Shown: one piece after another, positions 25,434 to 33,746 of the stretch | Layout: every line of letters begins with the position of its first letter | Numbering within the stretch: position 1 is the stretch's first letter | Source: Pseudomonas costantinii | GTDB lineage: Bacteria; Pseudomonadota; Gammaproteobacteria; Pseudomonadales; Pseudomonadaceae | Assembly (NCBI RefSeq): GCF_001870435.1 | Contig: NZ_MDDR01000039.1 | Coordinates: 239,507 to 303,506, forward strand | DNA length: 64,000 nucleotides | Direction: 5' to 3' | Made by a program: the position numbers and the translations under genes | The notes under the pieces: model-generated | Told to the model about the DNA's origin: nothing | The model's database searches: none | Seen by the model: the letters and a program-made list of their open reading frames with translations, nothing else

Positions 25434-28265
25434 TTAAACAGTGAAAGCATCTTGCAGCAGTTTTTCCTGCTGCTCGGCGTGCATCGACGCATAACCACAC
25501 GCAGGTGCAGCAGAAGCATCACGACCGGCGTACTCAAGGCCCAGGGCCTTGTTGTGGTTACCGATGCTGCGACGCAGGTGATGCTGGCTGCTGTACCACG
25601 CGCCCTGGTTCATCGGTTCTTCCTGACACCACACCACATTGGTGAGGTTGGTGTAAGGCGCGATGGCCTCCATCAGGTCGTCTTCCGGGAACGGGTAAAG
25701 CTGCTCGATACGCACGATGGCGATGTCTTCGCGGCCTTCGGCACGGCGTTTTTCCAGCAAGTCGTAGTAGACCTTGCCGCTGCACAGGATCAGGCGAGTG
25801 ACCTTGGCTGCGTCCAGTGTGTCGATTTCCGGAATAACGGTCTGGAACGAACCTTCGGCCAGATCTTCCAGGGTCGAGATGGCCAATTTGTGACGCAACA
25901 GCGATTTCGGAGTCAGCACTACCAGCGGCTTGCGCAGCGGGCGGATTACCTGGCGACGCAGCAAGTGGTAGATCTGGGCCGGGGTAGTCGGCACGCACAC
26001 CTGGATATTGTGCTCGGCGCACAGCTGCAGGTAACGCTCCAGACGGGCCGAGGAGTGTTCCGGCCCCTGACCTTCATAACCGTGTGGCAGCAGCATGGTC
26101 AGACCGCACAGACGGCCCCACTTGTGCTCGCCGCTGGTGATGAACTGGTCGATAACCACCTGGGCACCGTTGGCGAAGTCGCCGAACTGGGCTTCCCAGA
26201 TCACCAGTGCCTGAGGCGTAGTGGTCGAGTAACCATATTCGAACGCCAGTACGGCTTCCTCGGACAGGAACGAATCGTACAGGTCGAAACGTGGCTGGCC
26301 TTCGTACAGGTTTTGCAACGGGATGTAGGTACCCGCGTCTTTCTGGTTGTGCAGAACCGCGTGACGGTGCGAGAACGTACCACGGCCGATGTCCTGGCCT
26401 GTCATGCGGATCGGGTGACCTTCGAACGCCAGGGTCGCGTACGCCATGGTTTCAGCGTAACCCCAGTTGATCGGCAGGCCGCCGGCTTGCATCTTCTGAC
26501 GGTCTTCGTAGATCTTCGCAACCTGGCGCTGTACGACGAAGCCATCCGGAATTTCCAGCAGCTTGGCAGACAGTTCCTGCAGGGTTTTCAGATCGAACGA
26601 GGTGTCGTGACGCGCAGTCCAGGCGTGGCCCAGGTACGGGCGCCAGTCAACGAACAGCTCTTTGTTCGGCTCTTTAACCAGGCTTTTTACTACATGCAGA
26701 CCATTGTCCAATGCGTTGCGGTATTCATCGATCTTCGCCTGAACACGTGCATCGTCCACTACGCCGGCCTTGATCAGGCTTTCGGCGTACAGCTCACGGG
26801 TGGTGCGCTGCTTGGTGATTTGCTGGTACATCAACGGTTGGGTGCCACTAGGCTCATCCGCTTCGTTGTGACCGCGACGGCGGTAGCAGACCAGGTCGAT
26901 GACCACGTCACGCTTGAACTGCATGCGGTAATCAATCGCCAACTGGGTCACGAACAGCACGGCTTCCGGATCATCACCATTCACATGGAGGATCGGCGCC
27001 TGGATCATCTTGGCAACGTCGGTCGCGTACTCGGTAGAGCGCGCGTCCAGCGGGTTGCTGATGGTGAAGCCCACTTGGTTGTTGATGACGATGTGAATCG
27101 TACCGCCGGTCTTGAAGCCGCGAGTCTGCGACATCTGGAACGTTTCCAGGACCACGCCTTGACCGGCAAATGCCGCGTCACCGTGGATGGAAATCGGCAG
27201 AACTTTTTCACCGGTAGAGTCGTTACGACGATCCTGACGAGCACGCACCGAACCCTCGACCACTGGAGAAACGATTTCCAGGTGGGATGGGTTGAAGGCC
27301 ATGGCCAGGTGAACTTCGCCGCCGGTGGTCATCACGTTGGACGAGAAGCCCTGGTGATATTTAACGTCACCGGAACCCAGCTCGACCTTCTTCTTGCCTT
27401 CGAACTCGTCGAACAGCTCACGCGGGTTCTTGCCGAACGTGTTGACCAACACGTTCAGGCGACCACGGTGAGCCATGCCGATCACGATTTCCTTGGTACC
27501 GTAGGAACCGGAACGCTGGATCAGTTCGTCGAGCATTGGAATCAGGCTCTCGCCGCCTTCCAGACCGAAACGCTTGGTGCCCGGGTATTTGGTACCCAGG
27601 TATTTCTCGAGACCTTCGGCTGCGGTCACGCGCTCCAGCAGGTGGCTGCGCACATCGGCGGACAGCACCGGACGGCCACGCACGCCTTCCAGGCGATGCT
27701 GGAACCAGTGGCGTTGCTCGGAATCGGTGATGTGCGTGAACTCAGCGCCAATGGTGCGGCAATATGTCTGCTGCAACGCTTCGTGAATTTCGCGTAGGCT
27801 CGCTTCCTCTTTGCCGATGAACAGGTCGCCGGCACGGAAGGTCGTATCAAGATCGGCATTGGTCAAGCCGTAATGATTGATCGACAGGTCAGCAGGTGCA
27901 GGACGCTTCCAGAGCCCCAGCGGGTCAAGCTGGGCCGCCTGGTGGCCACGCATCCGGTAGGCCTGGATCAGTCGCAGCACTTCAACTTGCTTCTTCTCAT
28001 GCTCACTGCTCACGCTGCCGGCGGAAACCGGTTGGGCGCGGCGCTGGTTCTTTGCCAGCAGCACAAATTGATCGCGAATTGTTGCGTGCGATACATCGGT
28101 GGCAGCGTTGCCGTCTGAAGACAACGTCTGAAATTTGGTGCGCCATTCTTCTGGCACAGCGTTAGGGTCGTGCAGGTAGAGCTCATAAAGCTCTTCCACA
28201 TAGGCAGCGTTACCACCTGAAAGATAGCCGCTGTTCCACATGCGCTGCATCACGCTTTCTTGCAT
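25434..28265 (-). CDS. sucA: 2-oxoglutarate dehydrogenase E1
   Basis: A 943-residue thiamine-diphosphate enzyme. The N-terminal E2-binding segment reads MQRMWNSGYLSGGNAAYVEE; IGMAHRGRLNVLVN and GDAAFAGQGVV are the substrate and ThDP regions, and SGEHKWGRLCGLTMLLPHG (in the C-terminal half) is typical of OGDH E1. It decarboxylates 2-oxoglutarate. GAGGGTGACCAAGC precedes ATG 28263-28265. A 261-bp gap from sdhB contains a terminator-like hairpin and an 18-bp dyad, so it may have its own promoter. Confidence 0.97.
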   Translation of the reverse strand: MQESVMQRMWNSGYLSGGNAAYVEELYELYLHDPNAVPEEWRTKFQTLSSDGNAATDVSHATIRDQFVLLAKNQRRAQPVSAGSVSSEHEKKQVEVLRLIQAYRMRGHQAAQLDPLGLWKRPAPADLSINHYGLTNADLDTTFRAGDLFIGKEEASLREIHEALQQTYCRTIGAEFTHITDSEQRHWFQHRLEGVRGRPVLSADVRSHLLERVTAAEGLEKYLGTKYPGTKRFGLEGGESLIPMLDELIQRSGSYGTKEIVIGMAHRGRLNVLVNTFGKNPRELFDEFEGKKKVELGSGDVKYHQGFSSNVMTTGGEVHLAMAFNPSHLEIVSPVVEGSVRARQDRRNDSTGEKVLPISIHGDAAFAGQGVVLETFQMSQTRGFKTGGTIHIVINNQVGFTISNPLDARSTEYATDVAKMIQAPILHVNGDDPEAVLFVTQLAIDYRMQFKRDVVIDLVCYRRRGHNEADEPSGTQPLMYQQITKQRTTRELYAESLIKAGVVDDARVQAKIDEYRNALDNGLHVVKSLVKEPNKELFVDWRPYLGHAWTARHDTSFDLKTLQELSAKLLEIPDGFVVQRQVAKIYEDRQKMQAGGLPINWGYAETMAYATLAFEGHPIRMTGQDIGRGTFSHRHAVLHNQKDAGTYIPLQNLYEGQPRFDLYDSFLSEEAVLAFEYGYSTTTPQALVIWEAQFGDFANGAQVVIDQFITSGEHKWGRLCGLTMLLPHGYEGQGPEHSSARLERYLQLCAEHNIQVCVPTTPAQIYHLLRRQVIRPLRKPLVVLTPKSLLRHKLAISTLEDLAEGSFQTVIPEIDTLDAAKVTRLILCSGKVYYDLLEKRRAEGREDIAIVRIEQLYPFPEDDLMEAIAPYTNLTNVVWCQEEPMNQGAWYSSQHHLRRSIGNHNKALGLEYAGRDASAAPACGYASMHAEQQEKLLQDAFTV

Positions 28266-28371
28266 GCTTGGTCACCCTCGATTTGGGGACACCACCGGCG
28301 AAAACACCGAGTTTGCTTGCAAAAGGCCAAGTGCAGCGACCAAAACAAGCCACTTAGGATCACGCTGATAG

Positions 28372-28389
28372 TTCGGGTACCAACCCGAA
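28372..28389. promoter_or_regulatory. inverted repeat upstream of sucA
   Basis: TTCGGGT and ACCCGAA are perfect 7-bp arms around ACCA, about 107 nt before the sucA start. Position and size suit an operator or a leader hairpin. The protein that would bind is unknown. Confidence 0.4.
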
Positions 28390-28456
28390 TGCCCCTGCTT
28401 GTCTCATTTCTTCAAAATAAGAGCTGCGGCTTTGTAAGTCGCTGCTCAAGTTAAAA

Positions 28457-28486
28457 CTACGGCGCCGGTTGAAGCCTGCGCCGTAG
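28457..28486 (-). terminator. terminator or attenuator after sdhB
   Basis: CTACGGCGC (28457-28465) pairs with GCGCCGTAG (28478-28486) over 12 nt. On the minus strand it is followed by TTTTAAC, 40 nt past the sdhB stop. It may only partly stop transcription into sucA. Confidence 0.6.
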
Positions 28487-28526
28487 CATTTACGGGCACA
28501 ACGGTCCTGCTTTGCTACAACGTCAG

Positions 28527-29231
28527 TTACACGCCGCTTTGCAGCAACATGTTACGGATGTGACCAATGGCCTTAGTCGGGTTCAGGCCTTTAGGACATA
28601 CGTTGACGCAGTTCATGATCCCGCGGCAGCGGAATACGCTGAACGGGTCATCCAGTGAAGCCAGACGCTCGGACGTCTTGGTGTCACGGCTATCTGCCAG
28701 GAAGCGGTACGCTTGCAGCAGAGCAGCTGGACCCAGGAACTTGTCCGGGTTCCACCAGAAGGACGGGCACGAAGTCGAGCAGCAAGCGCACAGGATGCAC
28801 TCGTACAGACCGTCGAGCTTTTCACGCTCTTCAGGGGACTGCAGACGCTCAATGGCCGGAGCCGGCGTGTCGTTCTGCAGGAACGGCTTAACTTTCTCGT
28901 ATTGCTTGTAGAAGATGCTCATATCGACGACCAGGTCACGGATAACCGGCAAACCTGGCAGAGGACGAACGATCAGCTTGTTGCCTTTCACCACGGCGGA
29001 CAGCGGCGTGATGCACGCCAGGCCGTTCTTGCCGTTGATGTTCATGCCATCGGAGCCGCAAACACCTTCACGGCAAGAGCGACGATAGGAGAAACCCTCG
29101 TCCTGCTCTTTGATCAGGGCCAGCACATCCAGCACCATCAGGTCTTTACCGCCGGTATCGACCTGGAATTCCTGCATGAACGGCGCGGCGTCCTGATCAG
29201 GGTTGTAGCGATAAACACTGACTTTCAACAT
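28527..29231 (-). CDS. sdhB: succinate dehydrogenase iron-sulfur subunit
   Basis: A 234-residue protein. The 2Fe-2S cluster ligands are in SCREGVCGSDG with a later Cys, the 4Fe-4S ligands in CILCACCSTSCPS, and the 3Fe-4S ligands in CRGIMNCVNVCPKG. It passes electrons from SdhA to the membrane anchor and ubiquinone. ATG 29229-29231 is chosen: AAGG lies about 8 nt upstream, whereas the in-frame GTG at 29240 directly abuts that site. It starts 11 nt after the sdhA stop. Confidence 0.97.
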   Translation of the reverse strand: MLKVSVYRYNPDQDAAPFMQEFQVDTGGKDLMVLDVLALIKEQDEGFSYRRSCREGVCGSDGMNINGKNGLACITPLSAVVKGNKLIVRPLPGLPVIRDLVVDMSIFYKQYEKVKPFLQNDTPAPAIERLQSPEEREKLDGLYECILCACCSTSCPSFWWNPDKFLGPAALLQAYRFLADSRDTKTSERLASLDDPFSVFRCRGIMNCVNVCPKGLNPTKAIGHIRNMLLQSGV

Positions 29232-29242
29232 GGCAGCCACCC

Positions 29243-31015
29243 TTAGTAAGTCCGAATCTTCGGTTCAAACGTCGGAACCGTCTTCGGCGAGAAGTTCACG
29301 GCACGCTTGGTTACGCGCTTGTCACCCGGGAAGTACAGGGTGTGGCACAACCAGTTTTCGTCGTCGCGATCTTCAAAGTCTTCACGAGCGTGAGCACCAC
29401 GGGACTCTTTACGAACCTCGGCAGCGATCGCAGTCGCTTCAGCCACTTCCAGCAGGTTTTGCAGTTCAAGGGCTTCGATACGAGCGGTGTTGAACGCCTG
29501 GCTCTTATCGTTGATCTTGACGTTGGCGATGCGCACGCGCAGGTCGGCCAGCTGAGCAATACCCTTCTGCATGTATTCGCCGGTACGGAATACACCGAAG
29601 TAGTTCTGCATGCAGTTTTGCAGCTCACGACGCAGGGTAGCCACGTCTTCACCATCGGTACGCTCGTTCAGGGCGTTCAGACGCGCCAGGGCGGCTTCGA
29701 TGTTGGCATCGGTCGCTTCATCGTATTCGATGCCGTCGGTCAGTGCCTTTTCCAGGTGCAGGCCGGCAGCGCGGCCGAATACCACCAGGTCGAGCAGCGA
29801 GTTGCCGCCCAGACGGTTGGCACCGTGTACCGATACGCAAGCCACTTCGCCTACTGCGAACAGACCATGAATGATCTCGTCCACGCCTTCGGCGTTCTGG
29901 GTGATCGCCTGGCCATGAATGTTGGTCGGCACGCCGCCCATCATATAGTGGCAAGTCGGAACAACCGGAACCGGAGCAACCACCGGATCAACGTGTGCAA
30001 AGGTCTTGGACAGCTCGCAGATACCCGGCAGGCGGCTGTGCAGCACTTCCTCACCCAGGTGATCAAGCTTGAGCAGTACGTGGTCGCCGTTCGGACCACA
30101 GCCGTTACCGGCGATGATTTCTTTAACCATCGAACGAGCAACAACGTCACGACCCGCCAGGTCTTTCGCGTTCGGAGCATAACGCTCCATGAAACGCTCG
30201 CCGTGCTTGTTGATCAGGTAACCACCTTCACCACGGCAACCTTCGGTAACCAGCACACCGGCACCGGCGATACCGGTCGGGTGGAACTGCCACATTTCAA
30301 TGTCTTGTACCGGCACGCCAGCACGCAGTGCCATGCCGACGCCGTCACCGGTGTTGATCAGGGCATTGGTGGTCGAAGCGTAGATACGGCCTGCACCGCC
30401 AGTCGCCAGAACGGTTGCCTTGGCGCGGATGTAGGTGGTTTCACCGGTTTCGATGCAGATGGCGATCACACCGACGAATTCGCCTTGTGCGTTCTTCACC
30501 AGATCGACAGCGTAGTACTCGTTAAGGAAAACGGTACCGGCTTTCAGGTTGCCCTGATAAAGGGTGTGCAGCAGCGCGTGACCGGTACGGTCGGACGCAG
30601 CGCAAGTACGGGCAGCCTGCCCGCCTTTACCGTAATCCTTCGACTGACCGCCGAATGGACGCTGGTAGATACGACCTTGTTCGGTACGCGAGAACGGCAT
30701 ACCCATGTGGTCCAGCTCGTAGACCGCAGCCGGGCCTTCCTGACACATGTATTCGATAGCGTCCTGGTCACCGATGTAGTCGGAACCCTTGACGGTATCG
30801 TACATGTGCCAGCGCCAGTCATCGTTCGGGTCGGCGGACGCGATGGCGCAGGTGATGCCGCCCTGGGCCGATACGGTGTGGGAACGCGTCGGGAACACCT
30901 TGGTGATCACGGCAGTCTTGTGACCACCCTGGGCCAGCTGCAGCGCTGCGCGCATGCCAGCACCGCCGCCGCCAATGATGATGGCGTCGAAGGAAATAGT
31001 TGGAATGTTAGCCAT
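29243..31015 (-). CDS. sdhA: succinate dehydrogenase flavoprotein subunit
   Basis: A 590-residue protein. GGGGAGMRAALQLA (from residue 15) binds FAD, and the covalent flavin histidine is H46 in TRSHTVSAQGG. The catalytic region contains HPTGI, RGEGGYLIN and HGANRLGGNSLLD. It oxidises succinate to fumarate on the inner face of the cytoplasmic membrane. It starts 3 nt after the sdhD stop. Confidence 0.98.
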   Translation of the reverse strand: MANIPTISFDAIIIGGGGAGMRAALQLAQGGHKTAVITKVFPTRSHTVSAQGGITCAIASADPNDDWRWHMYDTVKGSDYIGDQDAIEYMCQEGPAAVYELDHMGMPFSRTEQGRIYQRPFGGQSKDYGKGGQAARTCAASDRTGHALLHTLYQGNLKAGTVFLNEYYAVDLVKNAQGEFVGVIAICIETGETTYIRAKATVLATGGAGRIYASTTNALINTGDGVGMALRAGVPVQDIEMWQFHPTGIAGAGVLVTEGCRGEGGYLINKHGERFMERYAPNAKDLAGRDVVARSMVKEIIAGNGCGPNGDHVLLKLDHLGEEVLHSRLPGICELSKTFAHVDPVVAPVPVVPTCHYMMGGVPTNIHGQAITQNAEGVDEIIHGLFAVGEVACVSVHGANRLGGNSLLDLVVFGRAAGLHLEKALTDGIEYDEATDANIEAALARLNALNERTDGEDVATLRRELQNCMQNYFGVFRTGEYMQKGIAQLADLRVRIANVKINDKSQAFNTARIEALELQNLLEVAEATAIAAEVRKESRGAHAREDFEDRDDENWLCHTLYFPGDKRVTKRAVNFSPKTVPTFEPKIRTY

Positions 31016-31018
31016 GAA

Positions 31019-31387
31019 TCAGATACCCCAAAGAATCTGCACACCCCAGACGAAGTAAGCGAACATCGCAACGCCGCATACTGCCTGGAAGAGGAAACGG
31101 ACTGCGGTCGCGGACTTGCCCAGCGCCATCGGCGTCAGGTAGTCGGTCGCGATGGTCCACATGCCGACCCAGGCGTGAGCGCCCAGAGCTACAAGTGCCA
31201 GCAGACTGAAGATTCGCATCGCATTGTGGGCAAACAGGCCGTGCCATTGCTCATAGCCGATGCCCGGGTTTGCGACGAGGTATCCGATCAGGAAAATGAA
31301 ATAAGCCGCGAGAACGACCGCAGACACACGCTGCGCCATCCAGTCATAGAGGCCCGAACGCGAAAGGTTCGTAACGCTGGTTACCAT
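31019..31387 (-). CDS. sdhD: succinate dehydrogenase membrane anchor subunit D
   Basis: A 122-residue protein with three membrane helices (about 18-38, 50-75, 90-115). It begins MVTSVTNLSRSGLYDWMAQRVSAVVL, the usual SdhD N-terminus, and the middle helix holds H in GAHAWVG. With SdhC it anchors SdhAB and forms the quinone site. ATG 31385-31387 has AGGAG 7 nt upstream and overlaps the sdhC 3' end by 7 nt; the in-frame TTG two codons earlier is rejected. Confidence 0.95.
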   Translation of the reverse strand: MVTSVTNLSRSGLYDWMAQRVSAVVLAAYFIFLIGYLVANPGIGYEQWHGLFAHNAMRIFSLLALVALGAHAWVGMWTIATDYLTPMALGKSATAVRFLFQAVCGVAMFAYFVWGVQILWGI

Positions 31388-31755
31388 ATCCAAACTCCTG
31401 CCAGAACGATCAGCACCACGGAAATGGCGATGATGATTTTCGAGCCCAGTCGGCCGCCTTCCAGCGTTTCACCGATGCCCATATCCATGATCAAGTGGCG
31501 CACGCCGGCTACCAGGTGATACAGAAGAGCGGACAGGAGGCCCCATGCTACGAACTTGGCCAGAGGACTGGTCAAGCATGCCTTCACCTCGGCATAACCT
31601 TCCTCGGAACCCAGGGATTTGCTCAATGCATAAAGCATGATGCCCAGGCCCAGGAACAGGATGATGCCGGAAACACGGTGCAGGAACGACGTAACGCCGG
31701 TGATGGGGAGTTTGATGGTCCTTAGGTCTAGGTTTACAGGTCGTTGGCTATTCAC
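31381..31755 (-). CDS. sdhC: succinate dehydrogenase cytochrome b556 subunit C
   Basis: A 124-residue protein starting MNSQRPVNLDLRTIKLPITG with three membrane helices. HRVSGIILF and LYHLVAGVRHLIMDMG are the family signatures and provide the haem-ligand histidine. It is the first gene of sdhCDAB. The start is GTG 31753-31755; a stop codon lies in frame four codons upstream, and there is no clear Shine-Dalgarno sequence, so initiation may be weak or regulated. A strong promoter lies about 130 nt upstream. Confidence 0.95.
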   Translation of the reverse strand: MNSQRPVNLDLRTIKLPITGVTSFLHRVSGIILFLGLGIMLYALSKSLGSEEGYAEVKACLTSPLAKFVAWGLLSALLYHLVAGVRHLIMDMGIGETLEGGRLGSKIIIAISVVLIVLAGVWIW

Positions 31756-31890
31756 GGCTTTTTTTCACACTGAAGAGCCCCTAACAATCAGGGCAAAGTT
31801 GTTGGGGAGTGCACTGGTCAGGTAAGCACCACCCAGGGAGTGCGACCCCCAATGAAAGCAAGCCCAAAAGCCCTTGGCGGTCGGTGGCCG

Positions 31891-31919
31891 AGTATAGACA
31901 GTTAGGTTACTAATGACAA
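31891..31919 (-). promoter_or_regulatory. sdhCDAB promoter
   Basis: On the minus strand TTGTCA (31919-31914), a 17-nt spacer and TATACT (31896-31891) make a near-consensus sigma-70 promoter. It predicts a leader of about 130 nt before the sdhC GTG. It shares the 364-bp gap 31756-32119 with the gltA promoter. Confidence 0.75.
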
Positions 31920-32033
31920 CGCGCGCTCCTCACCCTAATAGCTGATTGCGCTGGCGGGATAAAAGGCGTAAATGGCAGTCAATTTCGAGGAAAAAGTACG
32001 GTTAAAGCCTTCTGGAGCAAGACTTTAGGCAAA

Positions 32034-32061
32034 TTGACATCTGAATTTATCTCACTATAGT
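32034..32061 (+). promoter_or_regulatory. gltA promoter
   Basis: TTGACA (32034-32039), 16 nt, then TATAGT (32056-32061): close to sigma-70 consensus. The start codon is about 55 nt past the expected transcription start, with AGGAGG at 32110-32115 as a strong ribosome site. Confidence 0.8.
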
Positions 32062-32119
32062 GGTGCGGGCCCTGCGTGGGGGGTCTGTCTGATGATTTGA
32101 AGCATAAATAGGAGGCCAC

Positions 32120-33409
32120 ATGGCTGACAAAAAAGCGCAGTTGATCATCGAGGGCGCAGCCCCCGTCGAGCTGCCCATTTTAACCGGCACCGTTGGTCCC
32201 GATGTTATCGACGTACGGGGCCTGACGGCCACGGGCCGTTTCACATTCGACCCAGGCTTCATGTCGACCGCCTCTTGCGAGTCGAAGATCACCTATATCG
32301 ATGGCGACAATGGCATTTTGCTGCACCGGGGCTACCCGATCGAGCAACTGGCTGAACAGTCGGACTACCTGGAAACCTGCTACCTGCTGCTAAATGGCGA
32401 ATTGCCAACAGCCGAGCAAAAAGCCCAGTTCGTCAGCACCGTGAAGAACCACACCATGGTTCACGAGCAGTTGAAGACCTTCTTCAACGGCTTCCGTCGC
32501 GACGCCCACCCGATGGCCGTCATGTGCGGCGTGGTTGGCGCCCTGTCTGCCTTCTATCACGACTCCCTGGACATCAATAACCCGCAGCATCGCGAAATTT
32601 CCGCGATCCGCCTGGTTGCCAAGATGCCGACCCTGGCAGCAATGGTTTACAAGTACTCCATGGGCCAACCCATGATGTACCCGCGCAACGACCTGACGTA
32701 CGCGGAAAACTTCCTGCACATGATGTTCAACACGCCGTGCGAGATCAAACCGATCAGCCCGGTGCTGGCCAAGGCGATGGACAAGATCTTCATCCTCCAC
32801 GCCGACCACGAGCAAAACGCTTCGACCTCTACCGTACGCCTGGCAGGCTCTTCGGGCGCCAACCCGTTCGCCTGTATCGCCGCCGGTATCGCCGCACTGT
32901 GGGGCCCTGCCCACGGCGGTGCGAACGAAGCCGTATTGACCATGCTGGATGAAATTGGTGATGTGTCGAACATCGACAAATTCATCGCCAAGGCCAAAGA
33001 CAAGAACGATCCGTTCAAGTTGATGGGCTTCGGTCACCGGGTCTACAAGAACCGCGACCCGCGCGCCACTGTGATGAAGAAGACCTGCGACGAAGTGTTG
33101 AAGGAACTGGGCATCAAGAACGATCCGCAACTCGAACTGGCCATGCGCCTGGAAGAGATCGCCCTGACCGACCCGTACTTCATCGAGCGCTCGTTGTACC
33201 CGAACGTCGACTTCTACTCGGGGATCATCCTCAAGGCGATCGGCATTCCAACCAGCATGTTCACCGTGATCTTCGCCCTGGCGCGGACCGTGGGCTGGAT
33301 CTCCCACTGGAAAGAAATGCTCTCCAGCCCGTACAAGATTGGCCGCCCGCGCCAGCTGTACACTGGCTACGAGTCGCGTGATATCACCAAACTGGAAGAT
33401 CGCAAGTAA
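32120..33409 (+). CDS. gltA: citrate synthase (type II)
   Basis: A 429-residue protein of the hexameric, NADH-sensitive type II length. Catalytic residues lie in the blocks around HADHEQNASTST, GFGHRVYKNRDPRA and YPNVDFYSGI. It condenses acetyl-CoA with oxaloacetate at the entry of the TCA cycle. It is transcribed away from sdhCDAB from a strong promoter and ends at a strong terminator, as in other pseudomonads. Confidence 0.98.
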   Translation: MADKKAQLIIEGAAPVELPILTGTVGPDVIDVRGLTATGRFTFDPGFMSTASCESKITYIDGDNGILLHRGYPIEQLAEQSDYLETCYLLLNGELPTAEQKAQFVSTVKNHTMVHEQLKTFFNGFRRDAHPMAVMCGVVGALSAFYHDSLDINNPQHREISAIRLVAKMPTLAAMVYKYSMGQPMMYPRNDLTYAENFLHMMFNTPCEIKPISPVLAKAMDKIFILHADHEQNASTSTVRLAGSSGANPFACIAAGIAALWGPAHGGANEAVLTMLDEIGDVSNIDKFIAKAKDKNDPFKLMGFGHRVYKNRDPRATVMKKTCDEVLKELGIKNDPQLELAMRLEEIALTDPYFIERSLYPNVDFYSGIILKAIGIPTSMFTVIFALARTVGWISHWKEMLSSPYKIGRPRQLYTGYESRDITKLEDRK

Positions 33410-33430
33410 GCATCTAACGCTTTGGTAATA

Positions 33431-33464
33431 AAAAACGGCCTCCTTGCACAAGGAGGCCGTTTTT
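33431..33464 (+). terminator. terminator of gltA
   Basis: AAAAACGGCCTCCTTG (33431-33446) pairs with its complement at 33449-33464 and is followed by ATTTG, 22 nt past the gltA stop. Confidence 0.93.
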
Positions 33465-33489
33465 ATTTGTGCAGGATTTGAGAAACAGT

Positions 33490-33623
33490 GATCGTTCCCA
33501 CGCCCCGCGCGGGAATGCCACGCCGGACGCTCCGCGTCCCGCCAACAACGCCAGTCTCAAGCCCTGCGCAATGTGACGCAGAGCATCACAGGACGCGTTA
33601 CTACGCAGTACGCGGGAACGATC
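33490..33623. repeat. 134-bp dispersed palindromic repeat, copy 2
   Basis: It begins GATCGTTCCCACGCCCCGCG and ends CGCGGGAACGATC, the same family as 20194-20312. It keeps the inner GACGCTCCGCGTCCCGCC block but has diverged arms (GTTACTACGCAGTACGCGGG at the right). It lies between the convergent gltA and actP genes, between their terminators. Confidence 0.88.
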
Positions 33624-33692
33624 AAGTAGAGGTGGTTTTTATTGGTGCAGGAACAGAGAAACAGTTTTGTGAAATCCGTTACCAATAAAAGC

Positions 33693-33728
33693 AAAAAATG
33701 CCCCGATCTTGCGACCGGGGCATTTTTT
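33693..33728. terminator. terminator of actP
   Basis: AAAAAATGCCCCG (33693-33705) pairs with CGGGGCATTTTTT (33716-33728). Long A and T tracts flank it on both strands, so it can act in both directions; it lies 18 nt beyond the actP stop. Confidence 0.92.
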
Positions 33729-33746
33729 TTGTAACGGTTAAAACTG

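Noticed and set aside
25452..27797. 781-codon open frame opposite sucA, and similar ones opposite sdhA, lpd and gltA
   Set aside because: Mirror frames of highly expressed genes with low codon variety; they lack signals and family motifs.
31756..32119. Riboswitch between sdhC and gltA
   Set aside because: No conserved riboswitch core was recognised; the space is accounted for by two divergent sigma-70 promoters and their leaders.
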